Shown: one piece after another, positions 1-7,069 of the stretch | How the letters are laid out: each line of letters begins with the position of its first letter | How positions within the stretch are numbered: position 1 is the first letter of the stretch | Assembly: GCA_021405325.1 (NCBI GenBank) | Contig: QWII01000125.1 | Span: forward strand, 1-27,894 | From: Caldilinea sp. CFX5 | Lineage (GTDB): Bacteria; Chloroflexota; Anaerolineae; Caldilineales; Caldilineaceae | Direction: 5' to 3' | DNA length: 27,894 nt | Notes under the pieces: model-generated | Told to the model about the DNA's origin: nothing | What the model saw: only the letters and a program-made list of their open reading frames with translations | Database searches by the model: none | Position numbers and translations under genes: made by a program

Positions 1-12
1 AAGCCGCATCTG

Positions 13-1194
13 TCATCCTCCCTTCGCCGACGGTCGATTCGCCGCCGTGCGATCCAGGACACCGGCCAGATCGACGCCAAAGGTCCATTCGGCGGTAGCG
101 GTCATCTGTTGGAGTTTGGCTTCGTCGATCTCGACGCCCATGCCGGGGCTTTCGGGGACAAGCAGGTGGCTCTTTTCATAGCGCAGCGGTTCTTTGACCG
201 CATCGTCGGTGTAGAGATGGGGGCCAGTGCTGTCACCGGGATAGTCGAGGACGCGCGCGGCGGCGGCGAGATGGGCGACAGCGGCAGTACCCAGGTTCAA
301 TTCCTGCGTCGTGCCGATGAGAACGCTGGCGCGGGCTGCCTCAGCCAGGGCCACCAGGCGCAGACTGGCCTGCAAACCACCCAGCAGATAGGGCGAGACG
401 TTGAGAATATCAACGCAGCCGTTACTGAGCAGTTGCCAGCCGTGGTGGATATGCAGCACATGTTCAGAGACCGGGCGGCGGCAGCGGCGACGGAATTCGG
501 CTAACCCATCAATGTCATTGCGCGGGGCAGGACTTTCCACCAACATGAAATCGACCACCTCCTGGTAGCGTTCAAGCGCCATGATCGCCCGCCGCCAGTC
601 GAGCAGGTTGGAGAAGTCGAGCGACTTGATCTCCACCTTGTTGCCAAAGCGGTCGGCAAACTTGCCGAGGAATTGCAAATCCGCTTCCAGATTGGAGCCG
701 ACATAGACCCGAATCAAGTCAAAACCTTGCGTCAACTTCTCGGCCACCCGTTCCAGGTTCGGCTCCACCTCTTCCACCGAGCGCATCCGAAAGATCGGGT
801 AGCAGACCCGCATCCGGTCGCGCAACTTGCCGCCCAACAAGTCATAGACGGGGACGCCTTCATAGCGGGCGATCAGGTCATGCAGCGCCAGGTCGATGCC
901 CTGTCGCACCAGCCCCGACCGGCTGTACATGTGGCCTTCATCAGGGAAGAAGCGAATCAGGTCATCTTCAATCTTGACCACATTGCGCGCATCTTTGCCT
1001 TGCAACAACTGGTTGAGCATTCGCTCTAATTCGCCCATATCAAATTGATACATGGGGACATGGGAGAGATCGCTCATCTCACCCCAGCCGACGGCGCTGT
1101 CACCGGCCTCGACTTTGACGATGACATGTTGATTGGCAATGCCGGTCTGCCGGGGCGTGGCAATGGGAAAGAGTTGGACACGTTGAATTTTCAT
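13..1194 (-). CDS. Enolase-superfamily (mandelate racemase/muconate lactonizing-like) protein
   Basis: This 393-residue protein has the usual length and two-domain order of the MR/MLE family: an N-terminal capping domain (about 1-125) and a barrel. Metal-ligand candidates, aligned by eye, are D193 (in SLDFSN), E220 (in LVESPAP) and E244 (in VSEHV); GTTQEL near E299 fits the end of the barrel. The KxK position that normally holds the catalytic lysine reads R162-V163-Y164, so the chemistry may be unusual. Members of the family dehydrate or epimerise sugar acids, and the neighbouring DapA-, RraA- and AKR-type genes fit sugar-acid breakdown. The ATG at 1194 has a GAGGAA ribosome site just upstream. 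It probably shares a transcript with the reductase upstream on the minus strand. The substrate is unknown. Confidence 0.85.
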   Translation of the reverse strand: MKIQRVQLFPIATPRQTGIANQHVIVKVEAGDSAVGWGEMSDLSHVPMYQFDMGELERMLNQLLQGKDARNVVKIEDDLIRFFPDEGHMYSRSGLVRQGIDLALHDLIARYEGVPVYDLLGGKLRDRMRVCYPIFRMRSVEEVEPNLERVAEKLTQGFDLIRVYVGSNLEADLQFLGKFADRFGNKVEIKSLDFSNLLDWRRAIMALERYQEVVDFMLVESPAPRNDIDGLAEFRRRCRRPVSEHVLHIHHGWQLLSNGCVDILNVSPYLLGGLQASLRLVALAEAARASVLIGTTQELNLGTAAVAHLAAAARVLDYPGDSTGPHLYTDDAVKEPLRYEKSHLLVPESPGMGVEIDEAKLQQMTATAEWTFGVDLAGVLDRTAANRPSAKGG

Positions 1195-1228
1195 GGGTTC
1201 CTCGGTTTTCTTGGTCGTTTGGTCGCGT

Positions 1229-1319
1229 AGTCGTGTAGTCGTGTAGTCGCGTGGTCGTTGGCCTCATTCTGTCACATCAGGCCGACAAATTGACTACGCG
1301 ACTACACGACTACACGACT
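1229..1319. repeat. Inverted repeat made of tandem 9-base words, overlapping a stop codon
   Basis: Arms 1229-1256 and 1292-1319 are complementary over 28 bases with one G-T wobble, with a 35-base loop. Each arm repeats the word TAGTCGTG/TAGTCGCG. The right arm contains the last two codons and the TAG stop of the aldo/keto reductase (GTC GTG TAG on the minus strand). No run of T follows on the minus strand, so it is not a classical terminator. Confidence 0.85.
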
Positions 1320-2311
1320 TTCATTTTCATCCAGCCGGAAGTGTTATGGAAGTTGGCGACGGCACTGCCGGGCGGCACGATGGCGTCACAGGCGGTGCGC
1401 AGATTGTCGGGGAGTTTCATCGCAAGGACGGGCAGCAAGTGTTCCAATTGGGCCAGCGACCGCACCCCGATGAGCGGGGCGGTGATGCCCGGTTGATCTT
1501 TGGTCCAGAGTAAGGCGAGTTGCGCCGGATCGTAACCGTGGTCGCGCGCCAATTGGACAAAGCGCTGACCGGCGGCGATGGCGTTGGTGGTCACCCGTTC
1601 GGCGTAGATGCCGCCGCGCAACTGCGCCCGTGAATCGGATGGGTAGTGGGCGGCCTCGGTGTAGCGACCGGCCAACAGGCCCATGGCCAGCGGCGCCCAG
1701 GTGAGCAGCCCCAAGCCGTAGCTCTGACAAAGGGGAACCAGTTCATTTTCAATGCGACGGTCGAGCAGGTTGTAGGGCGGCTGTTCAGTGACAAAGCGGG
1801 CGTACCCCTTGAATTCGCTAGTCAGCACCCCCTCCATCACCTTCCAGGCCGGGGCGGTAGAACTGCCGATATAGCGCACCTTGCCCTGTCGCACCAGATC
1901 GGTGAGGGCGCCCAGCGTCTCGTCAATGGGGATGTCAAAGACGGGGCGGTGCAGTTGGTAGAGATCAATGTAGTCGGTCTGAAGACGGCGCAATGATTCT
2001 TCACAGGCGCGTATGAGATGCAAACGCGAATTGCCCCGGTCGTTGGGGCCGGGGCCGGTCGGGTAGTGGGCCTTGGTGGCGAGGATCACGTCGTGGCGGC
2101 GACCTTGTTCCGCTAGGGTGCGACCGATGATGCGTTCGCTCTCACCGGCGGCATAGCTGTTGCTGGTATCGATCAGGTTGATGCCGGCGTCTAAGGCGCG
2201 CAGGAGAATGGGCGTTGCCTCGTCGGCGGGCAGGGGGTTGGCGAAATTATCCGTACCGAGGGCTAACGGGGCAATTTTTACACCGGTACGACCTAAGCTT
2301 CTGTACTCCAC
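1310..2311 (-). CDS. Aldo/keto reductase
   Basis: A 333-residue NAD(P)H-dependent aldo/keto reductase of usual length. The full catalytic tetrad is visible: D48 (in LIDTSNSY), Y53, K80 (in LATKAH) and H121 (in QLHRP). It would reduce aldehydes or ketones, or act on sugar derivatives, in the cytoplasm. The start at 2311 is GTG, giving the canonical EYRSLGRTG opening; a weak GAGAG lies upstream. It sits between the DapA-family gene and the enolase-type gene on the same strand, so handling of an aldehyde released by sugar-acid cleavage is a reasonable inference. Its last codons, V-V-stop, are part of a tandem-word repeat, so the natural C-terminus may have been altered by that repeat. Confidence 0.93.
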   Translation of the reverse strand: MEYRSLGRTGVKIAPLALGTDNFANPLPADEATPILLRALDAGINLIDTSNSYAAGESERIIGRTLAEQGRRHDVILATKAHYPTGPGPNDRGNSRLHLIRACEESLRRLQTDYIDLYQLHRPVFDIPIDETLGALTDLVRQGKVRYIGSSTAPAWKVMEGVLTSEFKGYARFVTEQPPYNLLDRRIENELVPLCQSYGLGLLTWAPLAMGLLAGRYTEAAHYPSDSRAQLRGGIYAERVTTNAIAAGQRFVQLARDHGYDPAQLALLWTKDQPGITAPLIGVRSLAQLEHLLPVLAMKLPDNLRTACDAIVPPGSAVANFHNTSGWMKMKVV

Positions 2312-2396
2312 GCCTGCTCTCGTTTCTGTGGCTGGTTGGGAAAGGTTGGTTGATAACGTGATCGTAGTCTAGTTTCTGTTGCGAAAGCAAAGAATC

Positions 2397-2466
2397 AACC
2401 GCAGAGGCGCAAAGTTCGCAAAGCAGGTTAGTGTAAAATCTTTGCGTTCTTCGCGTCTTCGCGGTT
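2397..2466. repeat. Dispersed-type hairpin (AACCGC...GCAAAG family)
   Basis: Arms 2397-2423 and 2440-2466 are imperfect inverted copies of 27 bases with a 16-base loop. The type AACCGCGAAGACGCGAAG is a word I recognise from intergenic DNA of many environmental bacteria; its spurious translation reads NREDAK. It lies 38 bases beyond the stop of the DapA-family gene and upstream of the aldo/keto reductase. Confidence 0.8.
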
Positions 2467-2503
2467 CATTGATGAGTTCGTAACGAGAATTAGTCTAGCA
2501 CTA

Positions 2504-3421
2504 TCATGCGGCAATGCCAAGCCGCGCCAGAATTTGGCGAACTTCGGCGCGCTCATTGTCCGCCAGTTCGGAGATGGGCGGGCGCACGGTTGCTTTACAG
2601 AGGCCCAGTTGCGCCATCGCTTCTTTGACGGCGGAAACATTGTTGGCATTGTTGCGGCGGGCGCGCAGGTCTTCAAAGGGCTTGATCTGATGCCAGAGTT
2701 GCATGGCCGTACCGTAATCATCTTGTTCCAGCGCCTGCTGCATGGCCAGCGAGATACCGGGCGCCACATTGACCAACCCGGAAGTAAAGCCCCTGGCGCC
2801 GCCGACTCGGAAGAAGGGCGCCCATGATTCGGCGATGCCGCAGATCCAGGCCAGCCGATCGCGCCCGACGGCCTGCACAATTTCGGCGAAGAGCGGCGGG
2901 TTGCCGACGGCATATTTCACGCCAACCAGGCTAGGACATTCTTCGGCCAGCCGGCGCAACGCACTGGCGCCAATCGAAGCGTCGCGCACATAGGGGACAA
3001 TGCCCAGGCCGGGAACCGCATCGGCAATCGCTTTGTGATAGGCCACCCACCCTTCATCGGAGCGGTAAGGGTGGACGGGCTGATGCACCATGACAGCATG
3101 AGCGCCTTGGTTGGCAGCAAATTGGGCCATATCGATGGCGGTTGCCGTGTCAAAGCCGACACCAGCGAGGATAAAAGCGCGACCACGAGCGCCGGCAACC
3201 GTGGCCTCCAATGAGTGCCGCATCTCTTCTTGGGTCAACGAGTAAAACTCACCCGTGTTGCCATTGGGCGTAACGGCGGTGATACCGGCGCTGACCATTT
3301 TGTCGAGCAGATCGGCATAGGCTTGGAAGTCGGCGGTGATAGTCGCGCCGCGGCGGACAAAAGGCGTGACCGGAATGGCGACGACGGTGCAGAGGGCGTC
3401 GATCATGGCTTGAAAGTTCAT
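2504..3421 (-). CDS. DapA-family (dihydrodipicolinate synthase/aldolase-like) class I lyase
   Basis: A 305-residue protein of the pyruvate-dependent class I aldolase family. Visible signatures are N53-G-N-T-G-E58 (carboxylate-binding GNTGE), Y144 in VPYVRD and the Schiff-base lysine K169 in VGVKYA. The family includes dihydrodipicolinate synthase, KDG aldolase and 5-dehydro-4-deoxyglucarate dehydratase. The surrounding enolase-type dehydratase, RraA aldolase and reductase favour a sugar-acid role over lysine synthesis. ATG at 3421 is preceded by GGAAGGAG at good spacing. The upstream region holds a candidate sigma-70 promoter and two palindromes, so this gene is probably regulated and may lead the transcript running down to position 13. 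The exact substrate is not determinable. Confidence 0.9.
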   Translation of the reverse strand: MNFQAMIDALCTVVAIPVTPFVRRGATITADFQAYADLLDKMVSAGITAVTPNGNTGEFYSLTQEEMRHSLEATVAGARGRAFILAGVGFDTATAIDMAQFAANQGAHAVMVHQPVHPYRSDEGWVAYHKAIADAVPGLGIVPYVRDASIGASALRRLAEECPSLVGVKYAVGNPPLFAEIVQAVGRDRLAWICGIAESWAPFFRVGGARGFTSGLVNVAPGISLAMQQALEQDDYGTAMQLWHQIKPFEDLRARRNNANNVSAVKEAMAQLGLCKATVRPPISELADNERAEVRQILARLGIAA

Positions 3422-3455
3422 CGTGAATTGCTCCTTCCCATGCGATGGGTTGATA

Positions 3456-3474
3456 GAGACGAAAGAAGTGTCTC
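3456..3474 (-). promoter_or_regulatory. Palindrome just downstream of the DapA-family promoter
   Basis: GAGAC (3456-3460) and GTCTC (3470-3474) form an inverted repeat that extends to GATAGAGAC and GTCTCGATC with one mismatch. It lies immediately downstream of the -10 box, where a repressor would block initiation. Operator function is inferred from position only. Confidence 0.4.
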
Positions 3475-3475
3475 G

Positions 3476-3504
3476 ATCATACTGGTTTTTGGCAGAAAGA
3501 GCAA
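3476..3504 (-). promoter_or_regulatory. Candidate sigma-70 promoter of the DapA-family gene
   Basis: On the minus strand, TTGCTC (3504-3499) is followed after 17 bases by TATGAT (3481-3476). The -10 is strong and the -35 weak. Transcription would start about 50 bases before the ATG at 3421. Confidence 0.5.
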
Positions 3505-3531
3505 TCTACTTCATGGTGTCGCTGCTCCTAT

Positions 3532-3564
3532 CACTCTATATACTATTAAATCCTATATAGAGTG
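3532..3564. promoter_or_regulatory. Perfect 11-bp palindrome upstream of the DapA-family promoter
   Basis: CACTCTATATA (3532-3542) and TATATAGAGTG (3554-3564) are perfectly complementary with an 11-base spacer. The site is AT-rich, has no T-run, and lies about 28 bases upstream of the -35. This position would suit an activator, or the second half of a looped repressor. It also lies 53 bases from the 3' end of the YkvA-like gene, so a weak terminator role cannot be excluded. Confidence 0.45.
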
Positions 3565-3616
3565 TAGGGCAGGAACAAGCCGGTGACAATCGCAGGTTCT
3601 ACGTATTTTCTGCAGC

Positions 3617-4021
3617 CTATGCCCAGCCGAACCAACGCGCTGCCAGCCATAAGGCCCATCCGGCCAGGAACACCCAGATACCGATGATCACCCCGGCCGC
3701 CCCCCAATTCACCGGCTTGTTCCCCTGCATCCGCGCTTGGGCGGCAGCACGACAGTCAGCCATCACCACCGGTGGAATCAGGCGAATCGCCAGGAGGATG
3801 CCCAACGGCACCAGGATCAGATCATCCAGATAGCCAAGAATGGGGATGAAGTCGGGAATGAGATCGATCGGGCTAAAGGCATAGGCCACAACACCGGCGG
3901 CGACAAGGCGCGCAACCCAGGGCGTGCGTGGGTCGCGACAGGCCAGGTAGAGCGCAAAAACATCGCGCTTCACCCGGCGCGCCCACGCCCGCCAGTTGCT
4001 GACTTCAGCCGGTGCGCTCAT
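3617..4021 (-). CDS. YkvA-like (DUF1232) small membrane protein
   Basis: A 134-residue protein with the DUF1232 signature around residues 38-75: RDPRTPW, then [19 protein letters not shown], then a hydrophobic helix. A second hydrophobic segment lies near the C-terminus ([20 protein letters not shown]). The family is widespread and of unknown function, thought to be membrane-associated. I chose the ATG at 4021 because it overlaps the TGA of the RraA-family gene (ATGA, 4018-4021), typical of translational coupling. A longer reading from 4168 would only cover the end of that gene in another frame. A link to sugar-acid metabolism is not obvious; it may simply be co-transcribed. Confidence 0.85.
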   Translation of the reverse strand: MSAPAEVSNWRAWARRVKRDVFALYLACRDPRTPWVARLVAAGVVAYAFSPIDLIPDFIPILGYLDDLILVPLGILLAIRLIPPVVMADCRAAAQARMQGNKPVNWGAAGVIIGIWVFLAGWALWLAARWFGWA

Positions 4022-4761
4022 CGTTGGCTTTGTTGATGTTTGGCGCGCAACTCCGCGTACATCTCCGGCGTCGGCGGGTAATATTTGCCCGGTCGCACCC
4101 CTTCGGCGCGGATCTTCTGTTTGATGTAGGCTTCCACCGCCTCGTGTTCCTCGACAATGGCAACGCACTCTTCGGCAAACCAGGAAGGCACGACGACCAC
4201 GCCGTCGCCATCGCCCACCAGCACGTCACCGGGGCGAACCAGCGCGCCGCCGCACTGAATATCGCCATTTTCCTCCGCCGGTTCAGCCCAGGGGGAAGAG
4301 CCATAGGGGGTGCGCTCTTTGGCGTAGATGATCAGGCCGTAATTTTCGGCCTCCATCACCTCCAGGTCGCGGATTGCGCCGTCGGTGACAATGCCGTCGG
4401 CCTGATTCATGACCAGTTGCACCGCCTTGACATCGCCAAAGATACAGGCGCGCGGATGGCCCATAATGTCCGCCACCAACACATCCCCAGGGCCGCAACG
4501 GGCCATGGCGCGATATTCAGGTGAATTTTCCCCTTGTCGCACTTCGGCCATCAAATCAGGGCGGGGTGGCAGAAAGCGGAGGGTGCGGGCGCGGGCGGCC
4601 AGCCGTTTGCCGGGCGTATAAGGGCGCACCCCTTCCATAAAGGGCAACGGCACGCCGGCATCCTTCATCACATGGTTCCAGATGGTAGCGACGGGGAGTT
4701 TTTTGAAGCGGTCCAAAATCTCCTGCGAGACATGAACGGGAGCGTAAGAGCGCACGGACAT
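4018..4761 (-). CDS. RraA-family aldolase (HMG/CHA aldolase-like)
   Basis: A 247-residue member of the RraA/4-hydroxy-4-methyl-2-oxoglutarate aldolase family. Typical blocks are GPGDVLVAD (about 90-98), FGDVKAV (108-114), the catalytic-type TDGAIRD with R131-D132, and [10 protein letters not shown]. Enzymes of this family cleave pyruvate from 4-hydroxy-2-oxoacids with a divalent metal; others inhibit RNase E, which is unlikely here. It is longer than RraA itself, with a helical C-terminal extension ([14 protein letters not shown]). The ATG at 4761 has AAAGGAG upstream, and a near-consensus promoter lies 65-94 bases upstream. With the DapA-family gene it gives this locus two alternative retro-aldol enzymes. 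The substrate is unknown. Confidence 0.88.
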   Translation of the reverse strand: MSVRSYAPVHVSQEILDRFKKLPVATIWNHVMKDAGVPLPFMEGVRPYTPGKRLAARARTLRFLPPRPDLMAEVRQGENSPEYRAMARCGPGDVLVADIMGHPRACIFGDVKAVQLVMNQADGIVTDGAIRDLEVMEAENYGLIIYAKERTPYGSSPWAEPAEENGDIQCGGALVRPGDVLVGDGDGVVVVPSWFAEECVAIVEEHEAVEAYIKQKIRAEGVRPGKYYPPTPEMYAELRAKHQQSQR

Positions 4762-4825
4762 AAGTTTCTCCTTTGCTGCGCTGGTGTTGGTTGGTGGGAA
4801 CGTGACAGATGTTGTCTAGAAAGGG

Positions 4826-4854
4826 ATCATAAACAGGAGTGGAGATATTGTCAA
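4826..4854 (-). promoter_or_regulatory. Near-consensus sigma-70 promoter of the RraA-family gene
   Basis: On the minus strand TTGACA (4854-4849) is followed by a 17-base spacer and TATGAT (4831-4826). A small inverted repeat, GACA/TGTC (4804-4816), lies about 10 bases beyond the -10 box and could be an operator. Confidence 0.7.
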
Positions 4855-4930
4855 CCCTGGCTTAACCGCTAGGCATTTGTCTAAGTGATTTGCGGCTCGG
4901 CTACTTCTGTTCTTGCTTATGACACCAAAA

Positions 4931-4936
4931 TATAGT
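4931..4936 (+). promoter_or_regulatory. Possible -10 box of hicA with almost no leader
   Basis: TATAGT ends 11 bases before the hicA ATG (4948). A weak -35 candidate TTCTTG (4910-4915) lies 15 bases upstream. If used, the transcript would be leaderless or nearly so, and no Shine-Dalgarno sequence precedes the ATG. Confidence 0.3.
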
Positions 4937-4947
4937 ACCATTTCTCT

Positions 4948-5202
4948 ATGAAAAGAAAGCATCTGAACACCCTGCGTGCGATTTTCGCTCATCCTATCAG
5001 CGCTAATATTCAATGGCGGGATATTGAAGCATTGTTGTTGGAGCTTGGGGCTGACATTAGTGAGCGTGAAGGTAGCCGGGTTGCTGTCATTCTTTTCGGT
5101 GAAGTGAAAGTTTTTCATCGCCCGCATCCAAGCCCGAACACAGACAAGGGGGCGGTGGCAAGTGTCCGTCGATGGTTGGAACAGCACGGAGTAACGCCAT
5201 GA
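4948..5202 (+). CDS. hicA: HicA-family toxin (mRNA interferase)
   Basis: An 84-residue protein matching the longer HicA branch: WRDIEALLLELGA (about 23-35), EGSRVAV, the conserved FHRPHP with H57 and H60, and the C-terminal KGAVASVRRWLEQHG. HicA toxins are double-stranded-RNA-binding-fold ribonucleases that cut mRNA and are neutralised by HicB. The canonical GSH histidine reads GSR here, as I recall for this branch, so the catalytic residue is probably in FHRPH. Its TGA overlaps the hicB ATG (ATGA at 5199-5202). The toxin is encoded first, as is usual for hicAB. Confidence 0.85.
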   Translation: MKRKHLNTLRAIFAHPISANIQWRDIEALLLELGADISEREGSRVAVILFGEVKVFHRPHPSPNTDKGAVASVRRWLEQHGVTP

Positions 5203-5528
5203 ATTTGATGACTGTTGATAATCATCATGCTAAAATCGAATATGATGCAGAACTTGACATGTTCCGCGGTGAGATCCTTGGCTTGAATGGTGGCGCTGAT
5301 TTCTATGGCCACACCCCGGATGAGTTGCGGGCAGAGTTCCGTAAGTCTCTCGCAGTCTTTCTGGAAGTCTGCCGTGAAAAAGGCATTGAACCCTACCGCA
5401 GTTATTCCGGTAGGTTTAACATCCGTATTCCTCCGCAGTTACACGAGCGGGTCGCCATTATGGCTGAGGCAGAGGGCAAGAGCCTTAATGCTTTGGCCCA
5501 AGAGGCGCTACAAAGGATCGCGCAGTAG
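5199..5528 (+). CDS. hicB: HicB-family antitoxin
   Basis: A 109-residue antitoxin. The N-terminal half (KIEYDAELDMFRGEILGL, then FYGHTPDELRAEFRKSLAVFLEVC) is the degenerate RNase H-like HicB domain that binds HicA. The C-terminal half (GRFNIRIPPQLHERVAIMA, then SLNALAQEAL) is a ribbon-helix-helix DNA-binding domain, so it should also autorepress the operon. I chose the ATG at 5199, which overlaps the hicA stop. An in-frame start at 5172 would add nine residues inside hicA and is less likely. Confidence 0.88.
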   Translation: MNLMTVDNHHAKIEYDAELDMFRGEILGLNGGADFYGHTPDELRAEFRKSLAVFLEVCREKGIEPYRSYSGRFNIRIPPQLHERVAIMAEAEGKSLNALAQEALQRIAQ

Positions 5529-5751
5529 CACCCATTGACACACTAGAGCATAGAGCGCCAACTTTCAGTAAAAGCGCAGCAGTGTCTATGTTTCCATTGA
5601 AGGCTGATGGCGCTCATCCCGCCCGTAGCGCCTCCAAAAACCTGTTTGCATACGCTTTCGCCACGCGGTATACTGAGCATCGCGATTTGCCATCTTTGCG
5701 CTATACCACGAAGCGTAACCAAACCAGTATCCTAGAGCGAAACAAGAAGCG
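5529..5751. other. Gene-poor spacer with a possible small minus-strand ORF remnant
   Basis: No convincing gene lies in these 223 bases. On the minus strand an open frame ending at 5586 reads through a hydrophobic segment (LIASCFALGYWFGYASWY) into a basic tail rich in R and K (TAWRKRMQTGFWRRYGRDE). It could be the remnant of a small one-helix membrane protein. Its upstream part overlaps the next gene and no ribosome site is seen, so I do not call it a gene. Confidence 0.25.
5646..5674 (+). promoter_or_regulatory. Candidate promoter of the Gfo/Idh/MocA gene
   Basis: TTGCAT (5646-5651), a 17-base spacer and TATACT (5669-5674) precede the ATG at 5752 by 77 bases. The -10 is good and the -35 only half-matched. 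Confidence 0.4.
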
Positions 5752-6804
5752 ATGAGTACAAAAGCACGTATTGCCGTCGTCGGCGCCGGCTGGTGGGCGA
5801 CGACGGCCCATATTCCCGCCGTGATCAATCATCCCCAAGCAGAATTGGTTGCCCTGTGCGACCGTGACGACCAGAAGTTACAGAACGCAGCGACAGCGTA
5901 TCAGCTTTCCCAAACCTATACCAACCTTGACCAAATGCTCGCCCAGGAGCAACTGGATGGCGCCATCGTTGTCACCAACCATGCCAGCCACTATGCCGTC
6001 GCCCGGCGCTGTCTAGAGGCGGGGCTGCATGTGGTGATCGACAAGCCGATGACGCTCTACGCTTGGGAAGCGAAGAGCTTGGTAGAGCTGGCGCAGGCGC
6101 AAGGGCGGGAATTGCTCGTCGGCTATCCTTACAATTATACACCCTATGCTATCCGCAGCCGGGAAGTGATTCAGTCGGGGGCGTTGGGGAAGGTGCAATT
6201 TGTCAACTGCCTCTTTGCCACGCACATCTTTGACTTGTTGCGCGGCGAACATGCTGTCACCGGCCCGGTGCATGGCCCCGGCAAAGTCTATAGCGATCCA
6301 GCGCTTTCCGGCGGCGGGTTGGGGCATTTACAGTTGACTCATACGCTGGGCGTTCTCTTTTTTGTCACTGATCTGCGCGTCAAACGGGTTCATGCGTTGA
6401 TGCACCAACACGGTCTGGCGGTTGATCTGGTGGGGGCGATCACAGCAGAATTTGAAGGGGGCGCGCTCGGCACGATTGGCGGTACGGGCAATCTGGGTGG
6501 CGGCAATGGGCGCAAACAGATGGTGCAAATCTACTGTGAAAATGGCTCGATTGACATTGATATTGTCAGCGGCGAAGCGACCATCTACCGCCGTGACCAG
6601 CCGCCGGAACCCATTGAGCCAGTGGTGGGTGAACGCGACTATCGGCACTACGCACCAGCCCATAACTTAATCGGCATTGTGCTAGGACAAGCCAAGAACG
6701 AATCACCAGGGACAGTCGGCTGGCGGGTGGTCGAGTTGCTGGATGCCGCCTACCGTTCGGCCCAGCGGGATGGTGGCGGTGTCACGCTGGCTGAACTTGC
6801 GTAA
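5752..6804 (+). CDS. Gfo/Idh/MocA-family oxidoreductase
   Basis: A 350-residue NAD(P)-dependent sugar or inositol dehydrogenase-like enzyme. The N-terminal Rossmann fold begins with VVGAGWW (G11-A-G13). The family's EKP motif reads D97-K98-P99, a common variant. The C-terminal substrate domain contains GGGLGHLQLTH, whose histidine sits where the family's catalytic histidine is expected. Such enzymes oxidise sugars or cyclitols at a secondary hydroxyl. It lies 265 bases upstream of the sugar transporter on the same strand, which suggests that it acts on the imported substrate. A separate strong promoter in the gap means the transporter need not be co-transcribed with it. Confidence 0.9.
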   Translation: MSTKARIAVVGAGWWATTAHIPAVINHPQAELVALCDRDDQKLQNAATAYQLSQTYTNLDQMLAQEQLDGAIVVTNHASHYAVARRCLEAGLHVVIDKPMTLYAWEAKSLVELAQAQGRELLVGYPYNYTPYAIRSREVIQSGALGKVQFVNCLFATHIFDLLRGEHAVTGPVHGPGKVYSDPALSGGGLGHLQLTHTLGVLFFVTDLRVKRVHALMHQHGLAVDLVGAITAEFEGGALGTIGGTGNLGGGNGRKQMVQIYCENGSIDIDIVSGEATIYRRDQPPEPIEPVVGERDYRHYAPAHNLIGIVLGQAKNESPGTVGWRVVELLDAAYRSAQRDGGGVTLAELA

Positions 6805-6816
6805 GGATTAACTTTA

Positions 6817-6828
6817 TTGCAAAAGCAA
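6817..6828. promoter_or_regulatory. TTGC-AAAA-GCAA palindrome upstream of the -35
   Basis: A perfect 4+4+4 palindrome lies two bases upstream of the -35 box of the transporter promoter. It is a plausible regulator half-site pair for a sugar operon; this is inferred from position only. Confidence 0.35.
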
Positions 6829-6829
6829 G

Positions 6830-6858
6830 TTGACGGCCTGGTTTAATGATGGTATACT
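6830..6858 (+). promoter_or_regulatory. Strong sigma-70 promoter of the sugar ABC transporter operon
   Basis: TTGACG (6830-6835), exactly 17 bases, then TATACT (6853-6858). The start of transcription would be near 6865, leaving a leader of about 200 bases before the first permease. Confidence 0.72.
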
Positions 6859-6865
6859 CTCTACA

Positions 6866-7069
6866 ACGATAGGATTGACCTCTCCCTGTGCTGAGAAAGC
6901 ACATGATCAAAAAAATCATCGTTGTCCATCAAGTAGCAACAACCGAAGTGTTCCAGTTAACAATCTATCACAACCACGGCCCCCACAATCACTGCCCCTG
7001 ATGATGGAATAGGCGCCGGCTACGATACTAGCGTATGACGGTACAAACTTTGACGGTATAGAAAGGTAC
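6866..7069 (+). other. Untranslated leader of about 200 bases with small hairpins
   Basis: No convincing gene lies here. The predicted transcript contains a GTGCT/AGCAC hairpin (6888-6902), an ATGAT/ATCAT hairpin just after it, an ATAC/GTAT inverted repeat (7025-7036), and the direct repeat TGACGGTA at 7036-7043 and 7051-7058. I recognise no riboswitch class. Confidence 0.35.

Noticed and set aside
3617..4168. Longer 183-residue version of the YkvA-like protein
   Set aside because: The extra N-terminus lies in the RraA-family gene in another frame; the ATG at 4021 overlaps that gene's stop and gives the normal family length.
6830..7012. Small plus-strand protein in the transporter leader
   Set aside because: It begins inside the promoter -35 box, has no ribosome site, and its composition (S, P, N rich) is not protein-like.
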